Assembly: GCF_013035315.1 (NCBI RefSeq) | Contig: NZ_WQHP01000003.1 | Coordinates: forward strand, 372,001 to 436,000 | Direction of reading: 5' to 3' | Length of the DNA: 64,000 bases | Source of the DNA: Ruegeria arenilitoris | GTDB lineage: Bacteria > Pseudomonadota > Alphaproteobacteria > Rhodobacterales > Rhodobacteraceae | Part shown: positions 17,101 to 25,763 of the stretch, one piece after another | How the letters are laid out: every line of letters starts with the position of its first letter | Numbering within the stretch: position 1 is the first letter of the stretch | Program-made: the position numbers and the translations under genes | Notes under the pieces: generated by a model | Told to the model about the DNA's origin: nothing | Database searches by the model: none | What the model saw: the letters and a program-made list of their open reading frames with translations, nothing else

Positions 17101-18236
17101 CATCTCTGGCCCTACCCGACGTGGGACAAACGTTCACCGGCATCAGCGGCTCCGTCGAACTGGCGCAAAGCCGCGCCACGATATCGCTCAGCGGTGGTCC
17201 CCGTGCCGGTGGCAACTTCACCGTCAACGGTCCAGTTGACCTTAAGCCGCCATTCAACGCGAACATCGTTGCCGCGCTCAATAGTCTGGTTCTGACGGAT
17301 AAACTGCTGTTTGAAACGACGCTGAACGGCCAGGTTGCGATGACCGGCGCGCTGGCCGGAAACAGCTCAATCGCCGGTCAGATCACGTTCGACGAAACCA
17401 ACATCAACCTTGCAGCCGCAACCGGTGCTTTGGGGGCTGCACCCATCCCCGAGATCCAGCACGTGAACGAAACCAGCGCGGGCTTCCTGACCCGTGAACG
17501 TGCGGGCCTGGTTGAAAAAGAGGGCGGGCAAAAAAGCAACTCTCGCATCGCCTTGGACATCAGTCTGCTGGCCCCCAAAGCCGTGTTTGTACGCGGGCGC
17601 GGGGTGAATGCGGAACTGGGCGGACGGATCAATATCGGCGGCACGACAGCTTCGGTTATCCCCTCCGGACAAATTGAGCTGATCCGGGGTAATTTCGACA
17701 TTCTGGGCCGCAGACTGGCCCTGACCAAAGGATTGGTGACGCTGCAGGGCGACCTGACCCCGTATATCGAGTTCGAATCCACAACCAGCACCTCCGACGG
17801 TTCGGCCACCATCGAAATCGCCGGGCCTTTGGACGCGCCCGAGGTCAACGTGTTCTCGGACCCGGAACGCCCCGCCGAAGAGGCCTTGGCGATGCTGCTG
17901 TTCGGCAACCGCTTTTCGGAATTGTCGCCCTTTGTGATCGCGCAAATGGCGGCCTCGCTGGCCCAGTTGAGCGGTGCAGGCGGCGACGCCACAAAAGGAC
18001 TGCGCGATTCAACGGGGGTCGACACGGTAGATATCGGGGTGTCCGATGGCGGTGCTGGCCGGTTCGGGGCCGGTGCCTACCTCAGCGACAACCTCTACAC
18101 CGACTTCACCGTCAATACCGAGGGCGACACCGAAGTGAACCTGAACCTGGATGTGACCGATAGTTTCACCGTCAAAGGCACGGTGGATGGCCGGGGTGAA
18201 ACCGGGGTCGGGGTTTTCTTTTCCCGCGACTACTAA
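14157..18236 (+). CDS. tamB: Translocation and assembly module protein TamB
   Basis: A 1359-residue AsmA-like bridging protein. An N-terminal signal anchor (YPWLISGLVVTAPLPLAAQ) is followed by long repetitive beta-rich stretches with recurring LxxxDLSxFSxLAKxxLxGxVxAxxxGKG units at about residues 495-760. The C-terminal DUF490 domain (residues 1000-1359) contains LIRGNFDILGRRLALTKG and GPLDAPEVNVFSDPERP. The start is TTG, embedded in the tamA stop (TTGA), giving tight coupling. It is probably a hydrophobic groove carrying lipid or substrate across the periplasm to TamA. Confidence 0.92.
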   Translation: MIGRRAYPWLISGLVVTAPLPLAAQEEGGSMLERFLQDTLSGDDQNVTVTGLQGALSARATIAEITVADDEGVWLTIKDAELDWNRLALIRGRFSVNSLTAQEIDIARAPGTTTKEEPPASVETQPFQLPELPVSIEIGEIRVDELSLGEPLIGVAADLNVTGNLSLADGALDTNLDIIRLDRAGDEIKLTAGFQNTSREINLDLQVNEASGGLISTALNIPDSPPIGLTAQGAGPLTDFTADIGLSSDDQMRVTGQVRLQAAEGGAADGIAFTTDLNGDLTPFLGPEIDPFFGPKSRLFVDGQTKPEGALDISDLELTTQALDLKGELQLAEGGALQLAALQGRITPPDGEAVVLPVAGGDTSIQSAQLSALFDRQNGNLWDLSLTANDFESPQANLDDARITAQGTLDQGEVLTVDGDVQVAVDGIDMADQALTTALGQRITLDGQFEYSSDQSLNLSGFELVGSDYTLALDALIAGLTSGLTVDGTAKLDATDLSRFSDLAKLDLAGQVSASVTGKGSPLEQSFDGKVIVEGRDLSTGRDDIDPVITGKTTITLDGSRGTDGITIREFDLDSEAAKAVASGVVTTPDGNLTIDGQARVSASDLSVFSGLAKRELSGSVQATAQGKGTVQTLEFDGTASVIGQNIETGLTDIDPLLTGRTQIEWDGARTADRIDIRNASVNGRALTAQLQAVVDDPTSDLSAYGQAQLNVPNLSLLSGLAGRDLAGSVSANVKGNGTLSSKEFDVQGDLDANNIQTGIEIVDKLIQGRTTLDIDAANEAQVIDIRTFRLNGTALTATASGKLDRQSGGLDYSVRLDDLARILNTLSGPLTLDGNVAPTSSGLEGTVNLNGPDSSYAKLEGTVDSDGTADLDFDAKFNRIERFAPEFPGTIAATGTAKRNKGVWTIDTQAEGPAEISSSISGTFDEGSGEADLAATGGVNLGIANLFITPNKIDGTARYDLKLSGKPALESLSGSITTSGTSLALPDVGQTFTGISGSVELAQSRATISLSGGPRAGGNFTVNGPVDLKPPFNANIVAALNSLVLTDKLLFETTLNGQVAMTGALAGNSSIAGQITFDETNINLAAATGALGAAPIPEIQHVNETSAGFLTRERAGLVEKEGGQKSNSRIALDISLLAPKAVFVRGRGVNAELGGRINIGGTTASVIPSGQIELIRGNFDILGRRLALTKGLVTLQGDLTPYIEFESTTSTSDGSATIEIAGPLDAPEVNVFSDPERPAEEALAMLLFGNRFSELSPFVIAQMAASLAQLSGAGGDATKGLRDSTGVDTVDIGVSDGGAGRFGAGAYLSDNLYTDFTVNTEGDTEVNLNLDVTDSFTVKGTVDGRGETGVGVFFSRDY

Positions 18237-18763
18237 ACGGTCTGCTTTTTTCGAATGCCGATCGGTTGCCCAACTTCTGGTGCCAGGTCCAGTGAGGCAT
18301 GGTCCTGAACCATTTTCTGTAGCCGGGTCACTGCCCAATCCGGGTAGTGAACCGATCGCCCCGTGGTGTGGCTGACATTCATGAATAGCGCTTCTTGCGT
18401 AGCGCAGACGACCCCATCTTTCTCCGAAACCATCTGCGCAAAATAGTGACCGCGTTTGTGATCGGCATCCAACAGACGAAATCGGATGCTGAACGCCTCA
18501 CCCTCGAGGACTTCGCGCAGGAAGTTCATATGCGACTGCAGGATGTAAGGCCCCTGCCCCATCGCGTTGACCTGTGCCTCACCCAGACCAAGGTGGTCGA
18601 CCATCAACAGTTCGAGCGCATTGTCAAACGCCACGCCGTAGTAACCAACGTTCATATGGCCGTTGTAATCGATCCATTCGGGCCGCGCCGTGAACCCGCG
18701 AAACTCGACAGGCGCATCATATGGTCCGTCATGGCCAACGCGTGTTTCAGGCGTCATTTCCAT
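18233..18763 (-). CDS. Thioesterase family protein (single hotdog)
   Basis: A 176-residue 4HBT-type thioesterase. The segment ARPEWIDYNGHMNVGYYGVAFDNALE matches the family active-site loop (DxNGHMNxxxY). Several LcdA/betaine-CoA thioesterase-like proteins share this form, so a quaternary-amine or short acyl-CoA substrate is possible. The start at 18763 has GGAG upstream and overlaps the cyclase stop by 17 bases, so it is the second gene of an operon. The stop is convergent with tamB, sharing a 4-base overlap. Confidence 0.8.
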   Translation of the reverse strand: MEMTPETRVGHDGPYDAPVEFRGFTARPEWIDYNGHMNVGYYGVAFDNALELLMVDHLGLGEAQVNAMGQGPYILQSHMNFLREVLEGEAFSIRFRLLDADHKRGHYFAQMVSEKDGVVCATQEALFMNVSHTTGRSVHYPDWAVTRLQKMVQDHASLDLAPEVGQPIGIRKKQTV

Positions 18764-19553
18764 CGGGGTCTCCTTGTTGGGTATCAAAGATCGCCACCGC
18801 GCGGACAAATCCGGCTGAGGCCCCTTTGATCTTGAACGGGAAGCAGGAAATCTCGAACCCCGTTGGCGGCAGGGTTTCAAGGTTTGTGAGCTTTTCCATG
18901 TGACAATACCCAACCTCCATCGAGGCCCGGTGCCCTTCCCAGATTATCGATGCGTCCTGCGTCTCAGCATATTCCTGCGCGGTCAAGGGAAACGGTGCGT
19001 CCCAACTCCAGGCATCGGTTCCGGTCACCCGCACCCCGCGTTCGGTCAGGTACAAGGTCGCCTCGCGCCCCATACCGCAGCCCCTAGTCAGGTAGTCCGG
19101 CTGCCCGTATTGCGTCCCGGCCGAGGTGTTCACGACCACAATGTCCAATGCCTGCAGGTCGTGACCAATCCGCTTCAACTCCGCCTCGACATCCGCGGCG
19201 GTTGCTACATAGCCATCGTCGAAATGGCGGAAATCCAGTTTCACGCCAGGGTTCATGCACCATTCCAGAGGGACCTCGTCTATTGTGATGGCCCGCTCGC
19301 CTTTGTTCATCGTCGAATGGTGGTGGTAAGGCGCGTCCAGATGGGTGCCATTATGCGTAGCGATTTGCAGGCGTTCGATGGCCCAGCCCTCGCCGCCCGG
19401 CAGATCGTCTTTCTTTAGCCCAGGAAAGAAGGACATCACTTGTTCGGCAGTCTGATCATGGGTCAGGTATTCGATCTGAGGCAGCATGATCGGCGGATCA
19501 GACACAATCCCGGTTTCCAGCGGAACGGACAAATCGACAAAACGGCGAGCCAT
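18747..19553 (-). CDS. Cyclase family protein (kynurenine formamidase-like metal hydrolase)
   Basis: A 268-residue member of the cyclase family. The hallmark metal motif appears as HNGTHLDAPYHHH (residues 73-85), preceded by RFVDLSVPLETG at the N-terminus. AAGGAGGTG upstream sets the start at 19553. Family members hydrolyse N-formylkynurenine or act on cyclic amides and isatin; the exact substrate is open. Release of formate by a formamidase would make sense next to formate dehydrogenase, but a terminator separates them, so this is only a suggestion. Confidence 0.8.
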   Translation of the reverse strand: MARRFVDLSVPLETGIVSDPPIMLPQIEYLTHDQTAEQVMSFFPGLKKDDLPGGEGWAIERLQIATHNGTHLDAPYHHHSTMNKGERAITIDEVPLEWCMNPGVKLDFRHFDDGYVATAADVEAELKRIGHDLQALDIVVVNTSAGTQYGQPDYLTRGCGMGREATLYLTERGVRVTGTDAWSWDAPFPLTAQEYAETQDASIIWEGHRASMEVGYCHMEKLTNLETLPPTGFEISCFPFKIKGASAGFVRAVAIFDTQQGDPDGNDA

Positions 19554-19613
19554 ATGCACCTCCTTCAGAACCGGTGTTAGGGTTGGCTGCAGGTAAGCGT
19601 CTGTCAAGCAAAG

Positions 19614-19637
19614 AAAAAGGCGGCCACAGGGGCCGCC
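19614..19637 (-). terminator. Rho-independent terminator after fdsA
   Basis: Read on the minus strand, a GGCGGCC/GGCCGCC stem of 7 pairs with a 5-base loop is followed by TTTTTC, 24 bases after the fdsA stop. It separates fdsA from the cyclase gene. Confidence 0.85.
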
Positions 19638-19660
19638 CATCTTGCATATCGTCTGCAGAT

Positions 19661-22444
19661 TTATTCAGCCGCGATGGCGTCTTCGATCTTTTCAACCCGG
19701 ATCGCCGAGAACTTGAACTCGGGGATTTTCCCATAGGGGTCGATGGCCGAGTTCGTCAGGATGTTCGCCGCCGCCTCGACATAAGCGAAGGGGATAAACA
19801 CCATATCTTCGGCAATTGCCCGATCCGCACGAACCATGATCTCGATTGAACCACGACGAGTGGTCAGACGGATCATTTCACCCGGCTCAATCCCCATCAG
19901 CTTCAGCGTCCGCGGGTTCATCGAGCAGTTCGCCTCAGGCTCAACCGCATCCAGAACGTTGGACCGGCGGGTCATGGACCCGGTATGCCAATGCTCTAGC
20001 TGACGGCCCGTGGTGGCGATCATCGGGTAATCTTCATCCGGTGCCTCGTCTGGCGGAATGATGCTGGCCGGGGTGAACCGAGCCTTACCATCCGTGCGCG
20101 GGAAGCCATCGCCAAAGACGATGGACTGGCCGGGGTCGGTTTCGCTGAGCGAGGGATAGGTGATCGACTCGGTCTCGAGCCGCTCCCAGGTGATGTTGTT
20201 CAGCGACTCCATGGTCAACTTCATCTCTGCAAAGACCTGCGAGACATCGGTGTACTCCCAGTTCAGACCGATACGCTGCGCCAGTTCGACCGTAATCGCC
20301 CAATCCTCGCGCGCCTCACCCGGAGGTGTCACTGCAGGGCGAACCCGCTGTACCTGACGGTTGGTGTTCGATACCGTGCCGTTCTTTTCGTACAGCGCCG
20401 AGGCGGGCAGGATGATATCCGCATAGTTCGCCGTTTCGGTCAGGAAGATGTCCTGTACGATCATCAGGTCCAGCTTGGCCAAAGCCTCGCGCGCGTGGTT
20501 TACATCTGGGTCGGACATGGCCGGGTTTTCACCCAGAATGTACATCCCCTTGATGTTGCGCGCATAGATCTGGTCGATGATCTCGGTGACAGTCAGACCC
20601 TTCTCGTTCGAGAAATCGTCCGAACCCCAGACATCCGTAAACTGCGCCCGGATATTGTCATCCGTGACCGTCTTGTAGTCTGGCAGGAACATCGGGATCA
20701 GACCCGCGTCCGAGGCCCCCTGCACGTTGTTCTGGCCGCGCAACGGGTGCAGACCCGCGCCGGGTTTGCCGACATTGCCGGTCATCAAAGCGAGGCTGAT
20801 CAAACAGCGCGAGTTGTCGGTGCCGTGGATGTGCTGGCTGACGCCCATGCCCCAGAAGATCAGACCGGCCTTGGCCTGCGCAAAGGTGCGCGCGACGCGG
20901 CGCAGCTGATCCGGCTCGATGCCACAGATTGGGGCCATCGCCTCGGGCGTGAACTGGCGCAGATGCTCTTTCTCGGCTTCCCAGTTCTCGGTCCAACGGT
21001 GGATATACTGGCTGTCGTAAAGCTCTTCCTCGACGATCACGTTCATGATCGCGTTGAGCATCGAGACATCCGCCCCCGGACGGAATTGCAGCATTTCGTC
21101 AGCGAACTTCCGCATCCCAACACCGCGCGGATCCATCACGATCAGCTTACCACCGCGTTTGGTGAACTGCTTGAAATAGGTAGCCGCAACGGGGTGGTTT
21201 TCGATCGGGTTGGCACCGATGATGATCGCCACATCCGCGTTTTCAATCTCGTTGAAGGTCGCGGTCACAGCGCCCGAGCCCACATTCTCGATCAGAGCCG
21301 CAACCGACGACGCATGGCACAGACGGGTGCAGTGGTCGACATTGTTGTGCTTGAAGCCCTGACGGATGAACTTCTGGAACAGATAGGCTTCTTCGTTGGT
21401 GCACTTGGCCGAGCCAAAACCAGCAACGCTGCGCGGGTCTTCGTCGCGCAGAGCTTTCAGCTTGGTGGCGGCCAGATCCATCGCCTCGTCCCATGTCGCT
21501 TCGCGGAAATGGGTCGACAAGTCTCCGGGATCGACGTTCAGACCCTTCGCAGGCGCATCCTCACGACGGATCAGAGGCTTGGTCAGGCGGTGCGGGTGAT
21601 GGATGTAATCAAAGCCGAAGCGCCCTTTGACACACAGTCGGCCTTCGTTTGCGGGGCCGTTAATGCCCTCGACATATTTGACCTTGCCGTCTTTGACCTT
21701 CAGCGAGACTTTGCAGCCCACGCCGCAGAACGGGCAGACGCTTTCGGTTTCCGAGTCGTAATCCTTGCTGTCCCCGTGCTGCTGATCGTCCAGCACGGTG
21801 GCGGGCATAAGCGCGCCGGTTGGGCAGGCCTGAACACATTCACCGCATGCGACACAGGTCGAATCGCCCATCGGGTCGTTTTGGTCGAACACGACCTGTG
21901 CGGTGTGCCCGCGTCCGGCCATACCGATCACGTCATTCACCTGCACGTCACGGCAGGCACGAACGCAGAGGTTGCAGTTGATGCAGGCGTCCAGATTGAC
22001 GCGCATGGCAACGTGGCTGTCATCCAGCAGCGGGATTTTCTCGGCCTCTTTCGCCGGGAAGCGGCTGTCGCTGACTTCATTCAGCTTGGCCATATCCCAG
22101 AAATGGCTGGAGGCATCGTGCGGCTGCTCGGGCTGATCGGCGACCAGCAGTTCCATGACCATCGCGCGCGATTTCTCGGCACGGTCGCTGTCGGTTTTCA
22201 CCACCATGCCGTCTGCCGCAGGACGGATGCACGAGGCGACCAGAGTGCGCTCGCCTTCGACCTCAACCATACAAGCGCGGCAGTTGCCGTCGGGTTTATA
22301 CCCCGGCTGTGGCTTGTGGCACAGGTGCGGGATCGTGAACCCCTGCCCTTTGGCGGCTTCCCAGATGGTCCAGCCTTCGGGCACGGTGACATCTTCGCCG
22401 TTCAGGTTGAAGGTGACGGTCTTGTTTGGGCTTGCATCAAGCAT
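19661..22444 (-). CDS. fdsA: NAD-dependent formate dehydrogenase, catalytic alpha subunit
   Basis: A 927-residue molybdenum- or tungsten-containing formate dehydrogenase subunit oxidising formate to CO2. The N-terminal [2Fe-2S] ligands are Cys42, 55, 58 and 72. Two ferredoxin-like [4Fe-4S] sets lie at Cys154-164 and Cys197-207, and a further cluster at Cys237, 240, 244 and 271. The active site is Cys376-His377 in VDHCTRLCHASS, so this is the cysteine form rather than selenocysteine. The C-terminal dinucleotide-binding domain contains TTGRQLEHWHTGSMTRR. It lies 13 bases after fdsB and is followed by a terminator. No fdsC, fdsD or fdhD follows. Confidence 0.94.
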   Translation of the reverse strand: MLDASPNKTVTFNLNGEDVTVPEGWTIWEAAKGQGFTIPHLCHKPQPGYKPDGNCRACMVEVEGERTLVASCIRPAADGMVVKTDSDRAEKSRAMVMELLVADQPEQPHDASSHFWDMAKLNEVSDSRFPAKEAEKIPLLDDSHVAMRVNLDACINCNLCVRACRDVQVNDVIGMAGRGHTAQVVFDQNDPMGDSTCVACGECVQACPTGALMPATVLDDQQHGDSKDYDSETESVCPFCGVGCKVSLKVKDGKVKYVEGINGPANEGRLCVKGRFGFDYIHHPHRLTKPLIRREDAPAKGLNVDPGDLSTHFREATWDEAMDLAATKLKALRDEDPRSVAGFGSAKCTNEEAYLFQKFIRQGFKHNNVDHCTRLCHASSVAALIENVGSGAVTATFNEIENADVAIIIGANPIENHPVAATYFKQFTKRGGKLIVMDPRGVGMRKFADEMLQFRPGADVSMLNAIMNVIVEEELYDSQYIHRWTENWEAEKEHLRQFTPEAMAPICGIEPDQLRRVARTFAQAKAGLIFWGMGVSQHIHGTDNSRCLISLALMTGNVGKPGAGLHPLRGQNNVQGASDAGLIPMFLPDYKTVTDDNIRAQFTDVWGSDDFSNEKGLTVTEIIDQIYARNIKGMYILGENPAMSDPDVNHAREALAKLDLMIVQDIFLTETANYADIILPASALYEKNGTVSNTNRQVQRVRPAVTPPGEAREDWAITVELAQRIGLNWEYTDVSQVFAEMKLTMESLNNITWERLETESITYPSLSETDPGQSIVFGDGFPRTDGKARFTPASIIPPDEAPDEDYPMIATTGRQLEHWHTGSMTRRSNVLDAVEPEANCSMNPRTLKLMGIEPGEMIRLTTRRGSIEIMVRADRAIAEDMVFIPFAYVEAAANILTNSAIDPYGKIPEFKFSAIRVEKIEDAIAAE

Positions 22445-22457
22445 GGCTCTGTCTCCC

Positions 22458-24161
22458 TCAGATTTCGTTAGCGAAATGTTTCATGACCAGGCGGATCGGG
22501 TTCGGGGCCGCCTGCCCCAGACCGCAGATCGAGGCATCGCCCATGACCTGACACAGGTCCTCCAGGAGGTCCTGATCCCATTTGTCGGCTTGCATCAGTT
22601 TCACGGCCTTTTCGCAGCCCGCCCGGCAGGGGGTGCACTGACCGCAGCTTTCATCCTCGAAGAACCGCAGCATGTTCAGCGCCGCGTCGCGGGCGGTGTC
22701 CTGATCGGACAGGACCACCACAGCAGCAGACCCGATGAAGGTTCCATGCGGTTGCAACGTGTCGAAATCCAGCGGGATGTCGTTCATAGATGCAGGCAAC
22801 AGGCCCGAGGACGGACCGCCCGGCTGATAGGCCTTAAAGGTCTGGCCTTCGGCCATGCCACCAGCAGCCTCAATCACGTCCAGAATGGTCGAGCCTGCAG
22901 GCAGCAGGTAGACGCCCGGCTTCGCCACACGGCCCGAGACCGAGTAGCTGCGCAGGCCCTTGCGGCCATTCTTTTCGGTGCTGTTGAGGCATTCCGGCCC
23001 CTCACGGCAAACCTTGGTGACCCAATACAGCGTCTCAACATTGTGCACCAAGGTCGGGCGATTAAAGACCCCAACCTGCGCCACGAACGGAGGACGGTGA
23101 CGCGGCAGGCCTTTCTTGCCTTCGATCGACTCGATCATCGCGGATTCTTCACCGCAGATGTATGCACCGGCACCCCGGCGCAGGTCGATGTAACCCTGCT
23201 CGACAATCCCGGTCTGTTCCAGCGCCGCAATCTCGCGGCGCAGGATTTCCAGAACCGCGGGATATTCGTCGCGCATGTAGATAAAGCAGGTTTCCGCCTC
23301 GACCGCCCATGCTGCGATCAGCATCCCTTCGAGGAAGAGATGCGGCGTGCGCTCCAGATAGTAGCGGTCCTTGAACGTGCCCGGTTCGCCTTCGTCGCCG
23401 TTAACGGCCAGGTAGCGCGGACCTTCGTTCATGCGAATAAAGCCCCATTTCTTGCCGGACGGGAAGCCGGCCCCACCCAGACCACGCAGACCCGAGGACA
23501 GGACGTCCTCCTGCACCTTCTCCCAATCGCCGCCGTCGCGCAGCTCTTTCAGTTTGGCGTAGCCGCCGTTTGCCTCATAGGCGGCAAAAGTTTCATAGTC
23601 GGGCAGATGCGCGTGGGTGTCACCAGCGGCAATCGCGGCCTGCACCTTTTCAGGGGTCGCGTGGTTAATGTGGTTGTGGCCAATTTCCAGCACCGGAGCG
23701 GTGTCGCAGCGGCCCATGCAAGGCGCGCGGACAACGCGGACCTCGGATGGGTCCAGACCGTCCTCCAAAGCCTTCTGCAGTTGCTGGGCACCGGCCATTT
23801 CGCAGGACAGGGAATCGCAAACACGGATCGTCAGCGCGGGCGGAGGTGCCTCGCCCTCTTTCACCACGTCGAAATGGGCATAGAAGGTGGCGGTCTCGTA
23901 AATCTCGGCCTGACCGATCCGCATTTCGACCGCCAATGCCGCGATGTGGTCGGCGCTGATATGGCCGTGCTCGTCCTGAATCAAATGCAGGAATTCGATC
24001 AGCAGGTCACGGCGGCGCGGGCGGTCGCCCAGCAGGCGAGCGATTTCAGCCTGCGCCTCATCCGTGAACTGACGGCCCTTGGGCGTATGCCGCCCTTTGC
24101 CTTTACCTGACTTCCAGACGCCCTTTGGCGCGCCTGATGGCTTGGTGTCTAGTGGTGCCAT
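22458..24161 (-). CDS. fdsB: Formate dehydrogenase diaphorase subunit, fused FdsG-FdsB
   Basis: A 567-residue NADH-side subunit. Residues 30-170 are a NuoE/FdsG-like thioredoxin-fold domain with [2Fe-2S] ligands Cys115, 120, 148 and 152 (CDSLSC, CMGRC). The remainder is NuoF-like: FMN/NAD-binding GLRGLGGAGFPSGKKW, GDEGEPGTFKDR, GAYICGEESAMIESIEG, and the C-terminal [4Fe-4S] motif ESCGQCTPCRAGC. It takes electrons from FdsA and reduces NAD. In many species FdsG and FdsB are separate; here they are one polypeptide. Confidence 0.93.
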   Translation of the reverse strand: MAPLDTKPSGAPKGVWKSGKGKGRHTPKGRQFTDEAQAEIARLLGDRPRRRDLLIEFLHLIQDEHGHISADHIAALAVEMRIGQAEIYETATFYAHFDVVKEGEAPPPALTIRVCDSLSCEMAGAQQLQKALEDGLDPSEVRVVRAPCMGRCDTAPVLEIGHNHINHATPEKVQAAIAAGDTHAHLPDYETFAAYEANGGYAKLKELRDGGDWEKVQEDVLSSGLRGLGGAGFPSGKKWGFIRMNEGPRYLAVNGDEGEPGTFKDRYYLERTPHLFLEGMLIAAWAVEAETCFIYMRDEYPAVLEILRREIAALEQTGIVEQGYIDLRRGAGAYICGEESAMIESIEGKKGLPRHRPPFVAQVGVFNRPTLVHNVETLYWVTKVCREGPECLNSTEKNGRKGLRSYSVSGRVAKPGVYLLPAGSTILDVIEAAGGMAEGQTFKAYQPGGPSSGLLPASMNDIPLDFDTLQPHGTFIGSAAVVVLSDQDTARDAALNMLRFFEDESCGQCTPCRAGCEKAVKLMQADKWDQDLLEDLCQVMGDASICGLGQAAPNPIRLVMKHFANEI

Positions 24162-24199
24162 GATGCCCTCCGATTGAGGCTCCGTGTCTCATCAGATTA

Positions 24200-24222
24200 G
24201 CATATCGTCAAATCGCATATCG
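24200..24222. promoter_or_regulatory. Direct repeat in the fdsB upstream region
   Basis: GCATATCG occurs twice, at 24200-24207 and 24215-24222, 15 bases apart and about 40-60 bases upstream of the fdsB ATG. Because the fds genes are preceded by a LysR gene, this is a candidate operator for that regulator. Assignment is inference from position only. Confidence 0.4.
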
Positions 24223-24246
24223 CAATCACACGATAACGACAGTTTA

Positions 24247-25128
24247 TCACCGTAAAGACGTCATCACAGCACGCAGCGCCTTGACGGTCGGCAATTCGGG
24301 ATCCCGGCTTAGGGTTGCCAGGCAGATCGGTTTGCTGACGACAGGGTCGACCAGCGGCAACACCTTCGTGCCTTTCAAGTCCCCCAGCGCACGGACCAGT
24401 ACACGTGGGACAACAGTGGCTGCCAAACCTTCCCGCGCCATGACCATCGAGGCGGTGAACCCGCTGGTTTCGGCGACAACATCCGGATGCAGACCTTGTT
24501 CGGCAAAGATTCGGTCAAGGATGCGCCGGTTTTGCATCTGAGGCTCTAGCAGGCTGATCGGAAACTCTGCCACGCGCGCCCAAGGGATCGGGCCAGTCTC
24601 ATCGGTCATATGAGACGGAACCAGCAGCACGTAGGTCTCTTCATAAAGCGGTTGCACCTGCCGCAGATCGGTCCCGATGCTGTCGCCGTACGTGATACCT
24701 GCGTCCAAACTGCCCTCGTCCAACCGGTGCTGGATTGCCGTGGCGGACATGGTTTCGATCCGTGTAATGATGCGGGGATGCGCATCGCGTAAACGTTTGG
24801 TCAAACGTCCGGTGAAGGCAATCGCAGTAGGGATCACTCCCAATATCAATGTGCCCGTGATTTCACCTTTTGAAGCAAGCACTTGCTGCTCAAGCGCTTT
24901 GGCGTCGTCCAGAATACGCCGTGCACGCTGAACGATCATCTCGCCCTCTTCCGTCAGGCCCTGAAAGCGGTTGGCCCGCCGAACGATCGAGACGCCCAAA
25001 CGATCCTCAAGGTTGCGAATGCGCATCGAAAAGGCAGGCTGAGAAATCCCGCACTCTTCAGCTGCCTTTGCAAAGTGCTGATGCCGCGCCAGGGCGTTGA
25101 GCAATTGAAGGTCGCGGATTTCGATCAT
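24247..25128 (-). CDS. LysR-family transcriptional regulator upstream of fdsBA
   Basis: A 293-residue LysR protein. The HTH occupies the N-terminus (LQLLNALARHQHFAKAAEECGISQPAFSMRIRNLEDRLGV). The ligand-binding domain begins near GEITGTLILGVIPTAIAFTGRL. It lies on the same strand as fdsB, 85 bases upstream, an arrangement in which a LysR gene often controls the following operon. It is therefore a candidate formate- or C1-responsive activator of fds. No distinctive redox cysteine pair of the OxyR kind is evident. Confidence 0.9.
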   Translation of the reverse strand: MIEIRDLQLLNALARHQHFAKAAEECGISQPAFSMRIRNLEDRLGVSIVRRANRFQGLTEEGEMIVQRARRILDDAKALEQQVLASKGEITGTLILGVIPTAIAFTGRLTKRLRDAHPRIITRIETMSATAIQHRLDEGSLDAGITYGDSIGTDLRQVQPLYEETYVLLVPSHMTDETGPIPWARVAEFPISLLEPQMQNRRILDRIFAEQGLHPDVVAETSGFTASMVMAREGLAATVVPRVLVRALGDLKGTKVLPLVDPVVSKPICLATLSRDPELPTVKALRAVMTSLR

Positions 25129-25271
25129 TTGGATTTGTCCAGCTGAAAGGCAGGCGTCAGATTATCGCTTTTTTCAGCGTATAAAAGTGCGCACTGCCCA
25201 AAATCGGCATACCGTATCTTATTGGATTACGCGACGGTATCGTGAAAATCAGAGTTTATGCGGGTATTAGT

Positions 25272-25736
25272 ATGACGAACGGCAAATATCTCGACGATCT
25301 GGCTGTGGGGGATACTTTCGAAACCGGGGGCATCACACTCACCGAGGGCGGAATTGTAGACTTTGCCCTGGTACACGACCCACAACCCTTCCATGTGGAT
25401 AAAGACGCAGCGGCGCAGTCAATTTTTGGAGGCCTTGTCGCAAGTGGATTTCAAACCATTGCTCTGACCTTCCGGCTGTTTCGCGACACCGGTGTGCTGA
25501 ACGGCACAAATCTTGGCGGCCATGGTATGGACGAGGTGCGGTGGCTCGCTCCAGTCTTCTCGGGCGATACAATCCGCGCACGTGTCACGGTCGAATCCAT
25601 CAAGCCATCCCGTTCAAAGCCTGACAGGGGTACGGTCCGATTCCGCTATCGTTCATACAACCAAAAAGAAGTCGAGGTGCTCAGCTACGCCATTGACCAC
25701 GTCATGGCGCGACGGAAACCCGTCGAGTCAGCATGA
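25272..25736 (+). CDS. MaoC-like hotdog dehydratase
   Basis: A 154-residue MaoC/R-hydratase-like protein. MTNGKYLDDLAVGDTF opens the family domain. The conserved FALVHDPQPFHVDKDAA carries the Asp/His pair that activates water, and GLVASGFQTIAL follows. The ATG at 25272 gives the standard family N-terminus, so the upstream in-frame ATG at 25242 is less likely. It probably hydrates an enoyl-CoA; the substrate is unknown. It is divergent from the LysR gene and directly upstream of a degraded SnoaL-like gene, so the pair may once have been one operon. Confidence 0.85.
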   Translation: MTNGKYLDDLAVGDTFETGGITLTEGGIVDFALVHDPQPFHVDKDAAAQSIFGGLVASGFQTIALTFRLFRDTGVLNGTNLGGHGMDEVRWLAPVFSGDTIRARVTVESIKPSRSKPDRGTVRFRYRSYNQKEVEVLSYAIDHVMARRKPVESA

Positions 25737-25763
25737 CGCAGCAGGAAGGCCAAAAGACGTAAG

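Noticed and set aside
20495..22471. A 658-codon open frame on the plus strand, opposite fdsA
   Set aside because: It is the mirror of a GC-rich, codon-biased gene. The translated product has no domain, and fdsA on the other strand is certain.
22155..24110. A 651-codon open frame opposite fdsB
   Set aside because: Same cause: antisense frame produced by high third-position GC. No start site or family.
25242..25271. Upstream ATG start for the MaoC-like gene
   Set aside because: The added ten residues do not match the family N-terminus, and MTNGKY fits better.
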